64,000 nucleotides of DNA from NCBI RefSeq assembly GCF_001551835.1, contig NZ_LODL01000002.1, forward strand, positions 62,001-126,000, in the 5' to 3' direction. This DNA is from Dechloromonas denitrificans (GTDB lineage: Bacteria > Pseudomonadota > Gammaproteobacteria > Burkholderiales > Rhodocyclaceae). The notes beneath the pieces were generated by a model. It searched no databases and was not told the DNA's origin. It saw nothing but the letters and a program-made list of their open reading frames with translations. Numbering within the stretch: position 1 is the stretch's first letter; every line of letters begins with the position of its first letter. The position numbers and the translations under genes were made by a program. Below are positions 28,908 to 40,905 of the stretch, one piece after another.

Positions 28908-29505
28908 GGCGTTGAAAGGGATACTGGAGCGCGAGCACGATTTCGCGCTGGTCGGCGAGGCAAATGATGGTGCGGAGGCGATCGAACTCGCTCGCAAATT
29001 GCGTCCAGACATTATCCTGATGGATATCGGCATGCCGGTCATGGGGGGTATCGAAGCGGCCCGCGAGCTTATTGCCGAGCAACCAGAGATCAAGATCATC
29101 GCGCTGTCGACCTACTCCGACCGCCGCATCGTGCTGCAAATGCTCGATGCCGGGGCGCGCGGCTACATCGTCAAATCGGCAGGGCGCGATGAGTTGCTGC
29201 GCGGCATACGCGCCGTTGCCCACGGCAGAACCTATCTCTGCCCCGACGCCTCGGCAGTGCTGGTCGATAGCGTGCGGACCAAGAACCCGAGCGAGCCATT
29301 TTCCAGTGAACGGCTTGGCAAACGCGAACGCGAAGTCCTGCAATTGCTGGCCGAAGGCCATACCTCGCCGGAAATCGGCAAGCGCCTGCATATCGCCACC
29401 AGCACCGTCGAAGTCCATCGCCGCAACATCATGCGCAAACTTGAATTGCACAGCATTGCCGAACTGACCAAATACGCGATTCGCAATGGCCTGACCTCCT
29501 CCTGA
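28861..29505 (+). CDS. NarL/LuxR-type response regulator
   Basis: A 214-residue regulator. The receiver has the acidic pair in MLADDHK, phospho-acceptor Asp in IILMDIGMP and Lys in YIVKSAG. A LuxR/NarL helix-turn-helix follows (LGKREREVLQLLAEGHTSPEIGKRL, then STVEVHRRNIMRKL). HisKA_3 kinases normally pair with this family, and the gene overlaps the kinase gene by 47 bases, so they are a cognate pair. Target genes are unknown; the adjacent GGDEF gene or the surface locus are candidates. Confidence 0.93.
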   Translation: MAIRVMLADDHKILREALKGILEREHDFALVGEANDGAEAIELARKLRPDIILMDIGMPVMGGIEAARELIAEQPEIKIIALSTYSDRRIVLQMLDAGARGYIVKSAGRDELLRGIRAVAHGRTYLCPDASAVLVDSVRTKNPSEPFSSERLGKREREVLQLLAEGHTSPEIGKRLHIATSTVEVHRRNIMRKLELHSIAELTKYAIRNGLTSS

Positions 29506-29668
29506 CCCGCCGTCCATCCGGAAAACCCGGAATTACAAGTATCCGCGTATCGGAAATATGGGCTTGCGGGTATTTTGGCTACCCATTGCCGGCGATAAAG
29601 TGGCTCCATGGCAAAAGATTCTTCCCGGCAGAACTCGCCGAGTTCTAGCCTGAATCAGGAGTCCGCAA

Positions 29669-31081
29669 ATGGATGGACATTACGATTCCACTGCATTCTC
29701 GATGGCAAGGGAACAGTTGCCGCCGCAGCCGGAAGGTAATCGTCTCTCGAAAGCACAGGCCATTGAGAGTCCGATGGCGGTTCTCGACAAGTATGGCATT
29801 GTCAGTTTCAGCACGCCGGCGATGGGCGATATGTTCAAGTGCACTCAGCGCGAACTGGAGGGGCGCGATGTCGCCTCGCTGATCCCCGGCCTCCCCCTGA
29901 AAACGCTGACCCCGGGCTACAACCTCGCATTCGCAGACTTTTGGGGAAACAAAGGCGAACTGCTCAAATTCAAGGGTCACTCGCCGAACGGCGAACGCAT
30001 TCCACTGGCTGTTTCGCTGAACAAACTGAGTATCGACAACACCCCGCTTATCCTGCTCCGGCTACTCCCCGGCAGCGAACATGCCATACCGAACGGCGAA
30101 TTTGAACGCCTGATCGAGAGTGCCAAAAACAAAACGGATGTCGTGATGATTACCGACACAACGGGAATCATTCAGGCCGTCAATGATGCCTTCGCGCAGG
30201 CCACGGGCTATAGCAGGGAAGAAGCCGTTGGCCAGCCGGCCAGCCTGATGAAATCCGGTCTGCACACCCCGGAGTTTTACAGCAAGATGTGGCATACGCT
30301 ATTGGCCGGCAATGAGTTCCAGGCCGTATTCGTCAATCGGCGGAAGAATGGCGAGATTTTTCATGAAGACAAGAATATTCGGCCCTTCATCGACAAATCC
30401 GGGCAAATCACCCATTTTGTCTCGACCAGCCACTGCCTCAGCGAATCGCTACGGACCACCCTGCTCCAACTTCACCACGAGGCCTATCACGATGCCCTGA
30501 CTGGCCTACCGAATCGCCACCTGTTCGAGGATCGGCTCAAACAGGCATTTTCCCGTGCCTTGCGGCGGGGTGAAAACTTCTCCCTGGTTTACCTGGATCT
30601 CGACAGCTTCAAGGAAATCAACGACACCTACGGTCATACCGTCGGGGACGAGGTTTTACGCACCACCGCCACGCAACTCAAGGCCTGCGTTCGCAACGAA
30701 GACACGGTGGCTCGTCTGGGGGGCGATGAGTTTGCATTGATCCTGCTCGACATCCATCGCCGCGAAGACGTCGAGATCGTTCTCAAGAAAATATTGAGAT
30801 CACTTGAGCAGGGCATCCATCTCGGAAATAAGCGAATTTCCATTCTCGCCAGCCTTGGCGCCAATATCTTCCCCGACGATGGGACCGATAGCGAAAGCCT
30901 GATGATGCGGGCCGATTTCGCGATGTACAAAGCAAAATCGGACGGCGGCCATGGCTTCCACTTTTTCGACAAGGATGAATTCGCGGGGAGCGCGGCAAAA
31001 AAACGGCTGGCAGAACTGTTGACCGCAGGCAAACGCCTGAATATCGCTTCCTGCACCAGCGAGCAGTCGACCCGGCACTAA
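29669..31081 (+). CDS. PAS-PAS-GGDEF diguanylate cyclase
   Basis: A 470-residue cytoplasmic protein. Two PAS domains (about 35-135 and 145-265) are followed by a GGDEF domain with intact active site GGDEF (351-355) and an inhibitory site RNED five residues upstream (342-345). It should therefore make cyclic di-GMP under product feedback. AGGAG lies before the ATG. No EAL domain is present. The position beside a sensory kinase pair and the surface-protein locus fits control of attachment or motility. Confidence 0.9.
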   Translation: MDGHYDSTAFSMAREQLPPQPEGNRLSKAQAIESPMAVLDKYGIVSFSTPAMGDMFKCTQRELEGRDVASLIPGLPLKTLTPGYNLAFADFWGNKGELLKFKGHSPNGERIPLAVSLNKLSIDNTPLILLRLLPGSEHAIPNGEFERLIESAKNKTDVVMITDTTGIIQAVNDAFAQATGYSREEAVGQPASLMKSGLHTPEFYSKMWHTLLAGNEFQAVFVNRRKNGEIFHEDKNIRPFIDKSGQITHFVSTSHCLSESLRTTLLQLHHEAYHDALTGLPNRHLFEDRLKQAFSRALRRGENFSLVYLDLDSFKEINDTYGHTVGDEVLRTTATQLKACVRNEDTVARLGGDEFALILLDIHRREDVEIVLKKILRSLEQGIHLGNKRISILASLGANIFPDDGTDSESLMMRADFAMYKAKSDGGHGFHFFDKDEFAGSAAKKRLAELLTAGKRLNIASCTSEQSTRH

Positions 31082-31119
31082 TCGACGAAGGGCAACTCAC
31101 TGCCTGGTAAGCAGGCCGG

Positions 31120-32253
31120 TCAGATACCGAGCGCACTGCCCTGAAATGCGCAGTCGAACGGGATCGGAGGCATGGTCACGAAGCCAAGATCGGCTTTTGA
31201 AGCAAATATCCGGGGGGCGCCATTGCCCCGCACCAGCATTTTTCCGGGCTTGCCAGACTGGGCATCGATGCTGATCGTCGCCGGCAAAAAATCATTGATC
31301 AATTCGGCGGTGAGCAGCATTTGCTCGCTGACAGAGGAAGTCGTCAGCGCCGATTCGCCGTTGGCAAAGCTCAAGGGCAGCAACAACTGACTGGCCAGAT
31401 GCGAGTCGAGCGCCCCCTCTTCGCAATGCAGATGGGCAATCAACGAATCAGCCGCCTTGTTGGCCACCACCTCCGGCGGATGCCCCAACTCACCCAGCGT
31501 GAAAAAGGACTGCTTGCTCTGCTCGAACTCGGCCAGCAACACGATGAATGCGCCAGGCAGAGGCGCCGACACCGCCCCTGAGTTGATGTCGATCGGGACG
31601 TTCAAGCCTTGCAGGCGCGACATCAACTGCAGGCGTTGGCGCGCCGCCACCGACTGATCCAGACAGGCAACCAGCGAACAGCCCGAGATCCGCAGCAAGC
31701 GGCCACGTTCGACAAGATGCAGAGGCTCGACGGCACTGACTGGCTGGATGGAAACCTGCATGACGCCGCCGCCTTTCGGCGCAAACCCGGCTCTTTCGAG
31801 CCCAATCTCGGCGCGATAGCCAGCCTGGCGGAGCAAAGGCAGCCATTGCCAGTCGATATTCTCGAAGGCCGGACTGCGTGGTGCATGGGTAACGCCGACC
31901 AGACGCAGGCGCGTTGGCAGTGGCGAAAAACTGAGCGGCAGCAACAGGCTTTGCAACAGAAGGGTCAGCGAACCGGGGGTGTCGATATCGATCACTGGCT
32001 CATGGGACAACGCCCGTCGCGGCTCAAAGCCCAAACTCTGCGAACCGATCGCCGCGCCATCGACCGCAGCGCCGCTGATGCGGGCCAGCACGTCGATCAA
32101 ACGCAGGTGCTGCAATTTCAACCCCGGACTGGTCCGCCTGGCACGAATATGCGTCAGGCGAACCGCCTGCCCGGTCAGGACCGACAAGGTCAGGGCGCCA
32201 CGCAGCAGCAAGCCGCCACCGCTCCCCCTCGATGCATCAATCCTGATCACCAT
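31120..32253 (-). CDS. rtcA: RNA 3'-terminal phosphate cyclase
   Basis: A 377-residue enzyme that converts RNA 3'-phosphate to a 2',3'-cyclic phosphate via adenylation. The N-terminus IRIDASRGSGGGLLLRGAL is diagnostic, and the nucleophilic His lies in DSHLASQLLLPLSFA. It is about 40 residues longer than E. coli RtcA, mostly in loops. The ATG at 32253 with GGAG upstream is chosen over a start 14 codons earlier. No rtcB ligase or rtcR regulator is adjacent; it is followed upstream by Hsp20 and small stress genes on the same strand. Confidence 0.87.
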   Translation of the reverse strand: MVIRIDASRGSGGGLLLRGALTLSVLTGQAVRLTHIRARRTSPGLKLQHLRLIDVLARISGAAVDGAAIGSQSLGFEPRRALSHEPVIDIDTPGSLTLLLQSLLLPLSFSPLPTRLRLVGVTHAPRSPAFENIDWQWLPLLRQAGYRAEIGLERAGFAPKGGGVMQVSIQPVSAVEPLHLVERGRLLRISGCSLVACLDQSVAARQRLQLMSRLQGLNVPIDINSGAVSAPLPGAFIVLLAEFEQSKQSFFTLGELGHPPEVVANKAADSLIAHLHCEEGALDSHLASQLLLPLSFANGESALTTSSVSEQMLLTAELINDFLPATISIDAQSGKPGKMLVRGNGAPRIFASKADLGFVTMPPIPFDCAFQGSALGI

Positions 32254-32299
32254 GCTCGACTCCGCCTGTAATTCCGCTAGAGACTGCCTGCTCAAGCGG

Positions 32300-32821
32300 C
32301 TATTTCATCTCGACTGTTCGATGCTCGACCTTTTCGTCTTTGGCCAGCAGGACTTCGAGAATTCCATCCTTGAGATTGGCACTGATTTTCGCCGCATCGA
32401 CACCGGCGGGAATGAAGAGACTCCGGAAAAAATGCCCATGGGCAATTTCGCTGCAGAAATAGTCGTTCTTCTGCACCTTGACCTCACGGCTTACCCGCCC
32501 CTTGATCACTAGGATGCTATCGCTGACCGAAACTTCAAGATCCCTCTTTTCAACACCGGGAAGCTCGACCCGAATCAGGACGTCCTGGTCGCGGTCGATC
32601 ATATCCACTTGCGGCACCCGAACACCTGGCTGCGCCTCGTCAACGGCGCCCCACAATGGCCCATCCCAGGCGGTGGGTGCAAGCCAGCCGCGTGGCATCA
32701 AACGATCAAAGAGACTTTCCACTTCCTCGTTCGTACTGAACATTTGCGCCGAGCGAAACTCGACGCCCCCACCCCCGGATGGAGCACCAACTGCAACATC
32801 CTGCTTGGTTTCATTGGCCAA
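32300..32821 (-). CDS. Small heat-shock protein, Hsp20 family (copy 1)
   Basis: A 173-residue ATP-independent holdase. The alpha-crystallin domain occupies about residues 70-165: VRVELPGVEKRDLEVSVSDS, then NLKDGILEVLLAK at the conserved GxL strand. The only start with a good ribosome-binding site is TTG at 32821, behind AGGAG with a seven-base spacer; the frame further upstream overlaps the preceding gene. The N-terminal arm is Gly-rich. It follows a small secreted protein gene by 25 bases and precedes rtcA by 46 bases. Confidence 0.85.
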   Translation of the reverse strand: MANETKQDVAVGAPSGGGGVEFRSAQMFSTNEEVESLFDRLMPRGWLAPTAWDGPLWGAVDEAQPGVRVPQVDMIDRDQDVLIRVELPGVEKRDLEVSVSDSILVIKGRVSREVKVQKNDYFCSEIAHGHFFRSLFIPAGVDAAKISANLKDGILEVLLAKDEKVEHRTVEMK

Positions 32822-32846
32822 GACATTTCTCCTGAACGATACGGGA

Positions 32847-33140
32847 CTACTTCGGCCCTCGCATGATCTGCAATAACAGTATGAGGAACTCCATTCGCTG
32901 ATCGGCCTGTTCGCAATTGCCCGAAGCCTGGCCGCTCTCGCCATTTGACGATTTACCGGTCGCAGCCAGATTAGATTCCTGAGCGTCTCGATCGCGCTTT
33001 GCCCGCGTATCTCGTGAGACCTTCGAATAACAGGAGGTCTGGGAATCCGTTTTTTTATCGATGTCCTGGGCCGAAGAAGCCTCGGCAACCATCAATGCCG
33101 ACAATACCCAAACAGTGCACGAGAATAAGGAATGCCGCAT
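32847..33140 (-). CDS. Small secreted protein, unknown function
   Basis: A 97-residue protein with a signal peptide (MRHSLFSCTVWVLSALMVAEASSA-QD). The mature part is polar, with many Asp, Lys, Ser and Gln, two Cys (CYSK and NCEQ) and a hydrophobic stretch MEFLILLLQIM near the end. AGAGGAGG lies upstream of the ATG. No family recognised. Its position directly before Hsp20 suggests a stress-related periplasmic role, but this is only context. Confidence 0.55.
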   Translation of the reverse strand: MRHSLFSCTVWVLSALMVAEASSAQDIDKKTDSQTSCYSKVSRDTRAKRDRDAQESNLAATGKSSNGESGQASGNCEQADQRMEFLILLLQIMRGPK

Positions 33141-33314
33141 GATGCCTCCTCTGATCTGCAAAGTGCCTAATCCAGAAAGGCAAGATCGAGCAATTAGCGA
33201 TGCCTCAAACTTAATCTATCGTCTCGGGCCGGCGCTCGATATACGGGCAGCGGTGTATTTTGATTACCGGTCACAAGGTAACGGCCCCGACGACGATCTC
33301 CCCAGCGTGGATGG

Positions 33315-33998
33315 CTAGACCGACGAACACTGCGCCGTCCCGGTCAGGGGAACGAAGACCACCGGCAGGGTGCAGCCTTGCGCAAGCCTTCCCTGCTCGT
33401 CTTTCCTGAGCAGGCGTAACGTCTGACCGGAATAGCGTTCGCCGACCGGCATCACCAGGCTGCCGCCGGGCTTGAGTTGCTCGATCAACGCCTGAGGTAT
33501 CTGCGCAGCGGCGGCAGTGACGAGCACGGCGTCGTAGGGGGCATGTTCCGGCCAGCCGAAACAGCCATTGCCGGCAGCAACCTCCACATTGGCGTAACCC
33601 AGTCGCTGCAGGCGCTCGCGGGCTGCCGTGGCGAGCGCCTCGATGATTTCCAGCGAGTAGACCTGCCTGACCAGCGACGCCAGCACCGCCGCCTGATAAC
33701 CGGAGCCGGTCCCGACTTCAAGCACCACGTCGTCGGCCTTCGGCTGAATCAGGTCGGTCATCAAGGCCACGATATAGGGTTGGGAGATGGTCTGGGCATG
33801 GCCGATCGGCAAGGGCGAATTGCAATAGGCGCCGGACTGCCAGTCGTCCGGAACGAAGGCATGGCGCGGCACCTTACGCATCGCCGCCATCACCCGCTCG
33901 GCCAGTTCGGTGCGACCGGTGTAGGCGGAGGTAGCGCGGACTTCTTCGCGAATTTCGCCGAGCAGGCGCTCGACACTCGATTCGACAGCATCTTTCAT
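33315..33998 (-). CDS. pcm: Protein-L-isoaspartate O-methyltransferase
   Basis: A 227-residue SAM-dependent enzyme that repairs isoaspartyl damage in ageing proteins. PCMT signatures are LPIGHAQTISQPYIVALM (substrate region) and VLEVGTGSGYQAAVLA (SAM motif I). The ATG follows GGAG. Length is normal. In many bacteria pcm is beside surE and nlpD; here it is in a stress island instead, so a stationary-phase or heat-stress role is likely, and this may be a second copy in the genome. Confidence 0.93.
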   Translation of the reverse strand: MKDAVESSVERLLGEIREEVRATSAYTGRTELAERVMAAMRKVPRHAFVPDDWQSGAYCNSPLPIGHAQTISQPYIVALMTDLIQPKADDVVLEVGTGSGYQAAVLASLVRQVYSLEIIEALATAARERLQRLGYANVEVAAGNGCFGWPEHAPYDAVLVTAAAAQIPQALIEQLKPGGSLVMPVGERYSGQTLRLLRKDEQGRLAQGCTLPVVFVPLTGTAQCSSV

Positions 33999-34380
33999 CG
34001 GCCATTCTCCACTACCGACGCCAATACCATTCGGTTAAGCGTCATTCCGCCCCCGCAGGACGTACCCTTGGCGCAAGGGAACGACAAATACCAAACTGCC
34101 TCCTGCTCATCTGACAAAAAAACTGTAAGGGAATCAAGCGTTTTATTGCATCGAATTGAAAATTACATAAAAGCCGTTAAGCAAAATACCGAGCCTCAAG
34201 TATTCAACGCCAACCCTTCGAAACTAGAATATGAATGCTGGGTATCGAACGCTCGACGAGCCCGTTTCCGCATCGCCCACCCGGCCAAAGCAAGTTCAAG
34301 GCAAATACACCTCACCCCGCCACACGCTTGGGAAAACGGACCGATTCCCGACAGCCGGGCACCCATTCGGGAGTTCCATC
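33999..34380. other. Intergenic region between divergent pcm and Hsp20
   Basis: No gene is supported. The middle (34100-34230) is AT-richer and probably contains the promoter(s) of the plus-strand Hsp20 gene. I could not find a convincing sigma-32 or sigma-70 pair. Confidence 0.4.
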
Positions 34381-34884
34381 ATGTTGGAAAATTTGAAGGA
34401 AACGGGAAAATCGATCAGCCAGGAAATCAGCCGGGCCTGGGACCTGCTGTCGGATGGCTGGCGTGAAATCTTCAACCGGAGCAGCAATGCCCTCACTCAT
34501 TTTTCGGGAGGCAAGGACATGCCCCACCCGGCTGGCAACAATCTTCTGCCCTACCCGCGCTGGAGCCTGCTGGCTGGCGAAATCGAGGAAAGCGGCAACG
34601 AATTCATCGTCCGCCTCGAAGTGCCCGGCATGGACAAGGAAAACTGCCAGGTCCGGATCGAGGGCAACCGGCTGATCCTGAGTGGTGAAAAGCAATTGGA
34701 ACGGAGCAGCGAAACCAGCTCCTACCATGTCATGGAACGCGCTTATGGCGCCTTTCAGCGCATCATCCCGCTGCCCGGCTCGGTTATTGAGGACAAGGCT
34801 GAAGCCAGCTACAGGAATGGCGTGCTGACCGTTCGCCTGCTCAAGCGCGGGCCGGAAACAAGCATGACGATTCCCGTTTCCTAG
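34381..34884 (+). CDS. Small heat-shock protein, Hsp20 family (copy 2)
   Basis: A 167-residue holdase with an alpha-crystallin domain from about residue 68 (FIVRLEVPGMDKENCQVRIEG, then ASYRNGVLTVRLLKR). The N-terminal arm has a helical, Trp-containing segment (SRAWDLLSDGWREIF). GGGAG precedes the ATG at 34381; upstream frame lacks a ribosome site. The C-terminal I-x-I anchor is only weakly present (MTIPVS). It differs clearly from copy 1 and from the 53574-53975 copy, so the three are old paralogues rather than recent duplicates. Confidence 0.9.
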   Translation: MLENLKETGKSISQEISRAWDLLSDGWREIFNRSSNALTHFSGGKDMPHPAGNNLLPYPRWSLLAGEIEESGNEFIVRLEVPGMDKENCQVRIEGNRLILSGEKQLERSSETSSYHVMERAYGAFQRIIPLPGSVIEDKAEASYRNGVLTVRLLKRGPETSMTIPVS

Positions 34885-34928
34885 CCGGCTACGGCGCCGG
34901 GACAGTCAGCGAACATTGCGCTCGCCAA

Positions 34929-37751
<2,823 letters not shown>

Positions 37752-37768
37752 CAAAACACTGAAATATG

Positions 37769-37837
37769 GGTCATCCCCGCGAAAGCGGGGATCCAGTTTG
37801 TTGATTTTTCTGGATTCCCGCCTTCGCGGGAATGACA
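37769..37837. repeat. Inverted pair of REP-like palindromes
   Basis: Two related hairpins face each other: GTCATCCCCGCGAAAGCGGGGATCCA and, inverted, TGGATTCCCGCC-TTCGCGGGAATGAC. Each has a five- or six-base GC stem and a tetraloop. This is the common GTCATTCCCGCGAA-type palindromic element of beta- and gammaproteobacteria. It lies just after the fusion-protein gene and can act as transcription terminator or mRNA stabiliser. Only one copy is seen in the window. Confidence 0.85.
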
Positions 37838-37963
37838 TATTTGAATAAATAAGCATTTCCTTAGCCAAAATACCGCCAAATGAGTATTTAGGCCGCAAGG
37901 CGAGCGCATAAACTGGTAGTCAACTGGCGATGGCACCCCCGAAGACAATGAAAGGAACGAGTG

Positions 37964-38428
37964 ATGGGATTCACACTTGTATCTGAAGCATTCAAGGACA
38001 ACGGGCTGATCCCAATGCGCTATACCTGCGATGGCTGGGACATGTCGCCGCCCCTGCTCTGGCTTCACCTGCCGGAAGGAACGAAGAGCCTGGCCTTGAT
38101 CATGGACGACCCGGATGCCCCGCATAAGCCATGGACCCACTGGCTGCTCTACAACATCCCACCCGACATCCACAGTCTGAAGGAAGGCATCACGAAGCGG
38201 GAGCTGCCAGGCGGCTGCCAGCAGGGGAAAAACGACTGGGGACGAAGCACCTACGGCGGCCCCTGCCCGCCCGAAGGCAAGCATCGCTATTGTCACCACC
38301 TGTATGCCCTCGACACCGTCTTGCCCGACCTGAAAACCCCGGGCAAGGCAGCACTTGAAAGCGCCATGCAGGGCCATGTCATTGCCCAGACCACGCTGAC
38401 CGGTCTCTATCAAAGGGCGCGCGTCTAA
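37964..38428 (+). CDS. PEBP family protein (YbhB/YbcL type)
   Basis: A 154-residue phosphatidylethanolamine-binding-like protein. The ligand-pocket signatures are MDDPDAPHKPWTHWLLYNIP and YGGPCPPEGKHRYCHHLYAL. The function of bacterial members is not well established. No signal peptide is present, so it is cytoplasmic like YbhB. The ATG at 37964 has AAGGA at suitable distance; a GTG one codon upstream is also possible. Four Cys are unusual for the family. Confidence 0.9.
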   Translation: MGFTLVSEAFKDNGLIPMRYTCDGWDMSPPLLWLHLPEGTKSLALIMDDPDAPHKPWTHWLLYNIPPDIHSLKEGITKRELPGGCQQGKNDWGRSTYGGPCPPEGKHRYCHHLYALDTVLPDLKTPGKAALESAMQGHVIAQTTLTGLYQRARV

Positions 38429-38509
38429 CCGGAAAACCGCGCAGGCGCCAAGCTACAAGAACGGTTCGACGGCCTCGCTTTCGATTTTGGCGCGGACCGC
38501 TCAGGCAGC

Positions 38510-38539
38510 ATTTTTGCCCTGCCGCGTCGTCGACCGCAG
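38510..38539 (-). repeat. Bipartite motif, exact core (site C)
   Basis: Core on the minus strand (38529-38539), 15 bases, AAAT. Intergenic, between the PEBP gene and the hybrid kinase gene. Confidence 0.7.
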
Positions 38540-38658
38540 CCAGGCGCAAATAAGCCGCAAAAACACATGCCTCGGGCTTTGTAAACGGGTAATACTCAAG
38601 TCATAATTTGAGCCAAGCTTCCCCCTTCCCCGCCAACTGCCAGAGAGAGTCATTGCGC

Positions 38659-40905
38659 ATGCAGAATCTGGATCCCGCTCACTATCAGGATATCGTCGAC
38701 AGCCTGCAGGACGGCCTCTGGGTATCCGACCACGAGCACCGGATCGTCTACGCCAACCCGGCGATGGCGGCCATTGCCGGCATCCCCCGGGAAAATCTCG
38801 TTGGCGCCAACGTGCTGGCCGACTTTGGCGAGGAAACCATCAGCAACTTCCGTCATTTCTACCTGGCTGCGGTCGACTCGGGAAAACCGACCAGATACGA
38901 ATGCCTGGTCGTCACCCCGGCCGGGCGCAAAACCTGGCAAGGCGGCTGGCTGACCCCGCAGCAGAAGGATGGCAAGTTTTCCGGAATGGTCTGCACGGTG
39001 CAGGATCTCAGCCAGGCCGAAAACTCGAAGCTGCTGTTGCTGGCCAGCGAATCGCGCTTTCGCAACTTGCTGGAAGCGATCCCCTGCGTTGCCGTGCAGG
39101 GCTATGGCCCGGACGGCACCACGCATTACTGGAACCAGGCCTCCGAACGGCTCTACGGCTACTCGGCCGAGGAAGCAATCGGACGCAACCTGCTCGAACT
39201 GATCGTGCCCGCCGAAATGCGGGAACACGTCGGCAAACTGATTCGAAAAACCTACGAAACCGGGCAACCGATACCGGCCGGCGAACTCTCGCTGCTGCGC
39301 AAGGATGGTTCGTCGGTGGCGGTATTTTCCAGCCATGCCTATATCCATGTGCCGGGCCAGCCGGCCGAAATGTTCTGCGTCGACATCGACCTCACCGAAG
39401 TCAAACGGTCCGAACAGACCTTGCGGCGACGCGAAACCTATCAGCGGGCGCTGCTCGACAATTTTCCCTTCATGGTCTGGCTCAAGGACGAGCAAAGCCG
39501 CTTTCTTGCGGTCAACCGGGCTTTTGCCAAGGCATTTCAATGGCCGTCGCCGGCCTCGCTGGTCGGCCGCAACGATTTCGACATCACCACGCCGGAACAG
39601 GCCGAACTGTACCGGGCCGACGACCAGGCCGTCATGGACAGCGGCAGCAGCCGGCAGACCGAAGAATTGATCGGCTCGCCGGATCATCAATACTGGGTTG
39701 AAACCTACAAGTCGCCAGTCATCATCGATGGCAAGGTCACCGGTACCGTCGGTTTTGCCCGGGATATCACTGCCCGCAAAAAAGCCGAGATGGAACTGCT
39801 GGCGGCCAAGGCCGAAGCCGAAGCTGCCAACCGCAGCAAGTCGAACTTTCTCGCCGCCGCCAGCCACGACCTGCGCCAGCCGCTCTCGGCGCTCTCGCTC
39901 TACGTCGGCCTGCTCAAGGCCGCGGCCCCGGCGGAATGCATCGCCCTGGTAGGCAATATCGAGAATTGCGTCGGCAGCCTGAGCGAACTGCTCACCGACC
40001 TGCTCGACGTCAGCAAGCTGGAAGCGGGCGTCGTCGTCCCCAAACAGTCCGATTTCGCCATCGACGATCTGCTCGGTTCGCTGGTCGCCCTGCACGCCGC
40101 CGAGGCCGAAGAGAAGGGCCTGCGCCTGCGCTGGCGCCGCTCGAAGGCACTGGCCCGTTCCGACCAGCAACTCTTGCGCCGCATCCTCGGCAACCTGATT
40201 GCCAACGCCGTGCGCTACACCCGCCACGGCGGCGTACTGATTGCCTGCCGACGACATCAGGGCAAATGCTGGATCGAAGTCTGGGATACGGGAATCGGCA
40301 TTCCGGCCGAAAAGACCGGGGTGATCTTCGAGGAATTCACCCAGCTTGGCGTCGATCCACTCAGCCGGGGCAGCGGCTTGGGCCTCGCCATCGTCGCCAA
40401 GACCGCCGCCCTGCTCGGTCTGCAGATACGCCTGAACTCACGGCCGGGCCGTGGCTCGATGTTCGCCATCGAACTACCGGACGGCGAGGACCACCCATCG
40501 GCGCCAGCCTTGCCAATTGTGCGCAACAACCGGCAATTGCGCATCGCGCTGGTGGACGACAACCCCCAGGTGCTGCGCGCCCTCGCGCTGACCCTGCAAA
40601 GCGCCGGCCATCAGGTCGTCGCCGCCAGCGATGGCCAGTCACTGTTCGAACAACTGAACGACAGTGCCCCCGACATCCTGATTTCCGATTACCGCCTGGG
40701 CCTGACCGAGAACGGATTCGACGTCATCCAGGCGGCAAAGAACCGCTTCGGCGCACACCTGCCCGCCTTCATCATCACCGGTGACACCGACCCGGCAATT
40801 ATCCGCAGCATGAGCGGACGCGGCATCGCGGTGCACTACAAACCGCTGTCGATGGAGAGTTTGCAGGCCATCATCAGTGAAACCGTGGAGCGCAGCCCAT
40901 CATGA
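38659..40905 (+). CDS. PAS-containing hybrid histidine kinase
   Basis: A 748-residue cytoplasmic sensor. Three PAS domains (about 10-120, 130-250, 260-375) precede a HisKA domain with the phospho-His in AASHDLRQPLSALSL, an HATPase domain (NLIANAVRYTRHGG; GSGLGLAIVAKT) and a C-terminal receiver (ALVDDNPQVL; phospho-Asp in ILISDYRLG; Lys in VHYKPLS). The HDLRQPL box is the LuxR-partner hybrid class. ATG 38659 is used; TTG 38653 in the same frame is also possible. The stop overlaps the start of a receiver-only gene. Confidence 0.9.
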   Translation: MQNLDPAHYQDIVDSLQDGLWVSDHEHRIVYANPAMAAIAGIPRENLVGANVLADFGEETISNFRHFYLAAVDSGKPTRYECLVVTPAGRKTWQGGWLTPQQKDGKFSGMVCTVQDLSQAENSKLLLLASESRFRNLLEAIPCVAVQGYGPDGTTHYWNQASERLYGYSAEEAIGRNLLELIVPAEMREHVGKLIRKTYETGQPIPAGELSLLRKDGSSVAVFSSHAYIHVPGQPAEMFCVDIDLTEVKRSEQTLRRRETYQRALLDNFPFMVWLKDEQSRFLAVNRAFAKAFQWPSPASLVGRNDFDITTPEQAELYRADDQAVMDSGSSRQTEELIGSPDHQYWVETYKSPVIIDGKVTGTVGFARDITARKKAEMELLAAKAEAEAANRSKSNFLAAASHDLRQPLSALSLYVGLLKAAAPAECIALVGNIENCVGSLSELLTDLLDVSKLEAGVVVPKQSDFAIDDLLGSLVALHAAEAEEKGLRLRWRRSKALARSDQQLLRRILGNLIANAVRYTRHGGVLIACRRHQGKCWIEVWDTGIGIPAEKTGVIFEEFTQLGVDPLSRGSGLGLAIVAKTAALLGLQIRLNSRPGRGSMFAIELPDGEDHPSAPALPIVRNNRQLRIALVDDNPQVLRALALTLQSAGHQVVAASDGQSLFEQLNDSAPDILISDYRLGLTENGFDVIQAAKNRFGAHLPAFIITGDTDPAIIRSMSGRGIAVHYKPLSMESLQAIISETVERSPS
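38867..38896 (+). repeat. Bipartite motif, exact core (site D)
   Basis: Core (38867-38877), 15 bases, AGAT; also AAAA at +6 to +9. Inside the hybrid kinase gene. Confidence 0.65.

Noticed and set aside
34030-34380. Sigma-32 promoter before the plus-strand Hsp20 gene
   Set aside because: No CTTGAA/CCCCAT pair at proper spacing was found.
37769-37837. CRISPR-like or insertion-sequence remnant
   Set aside because: The two hairpins form one inverted pair of a common palindromic element; there are no spacers, array or transposase.
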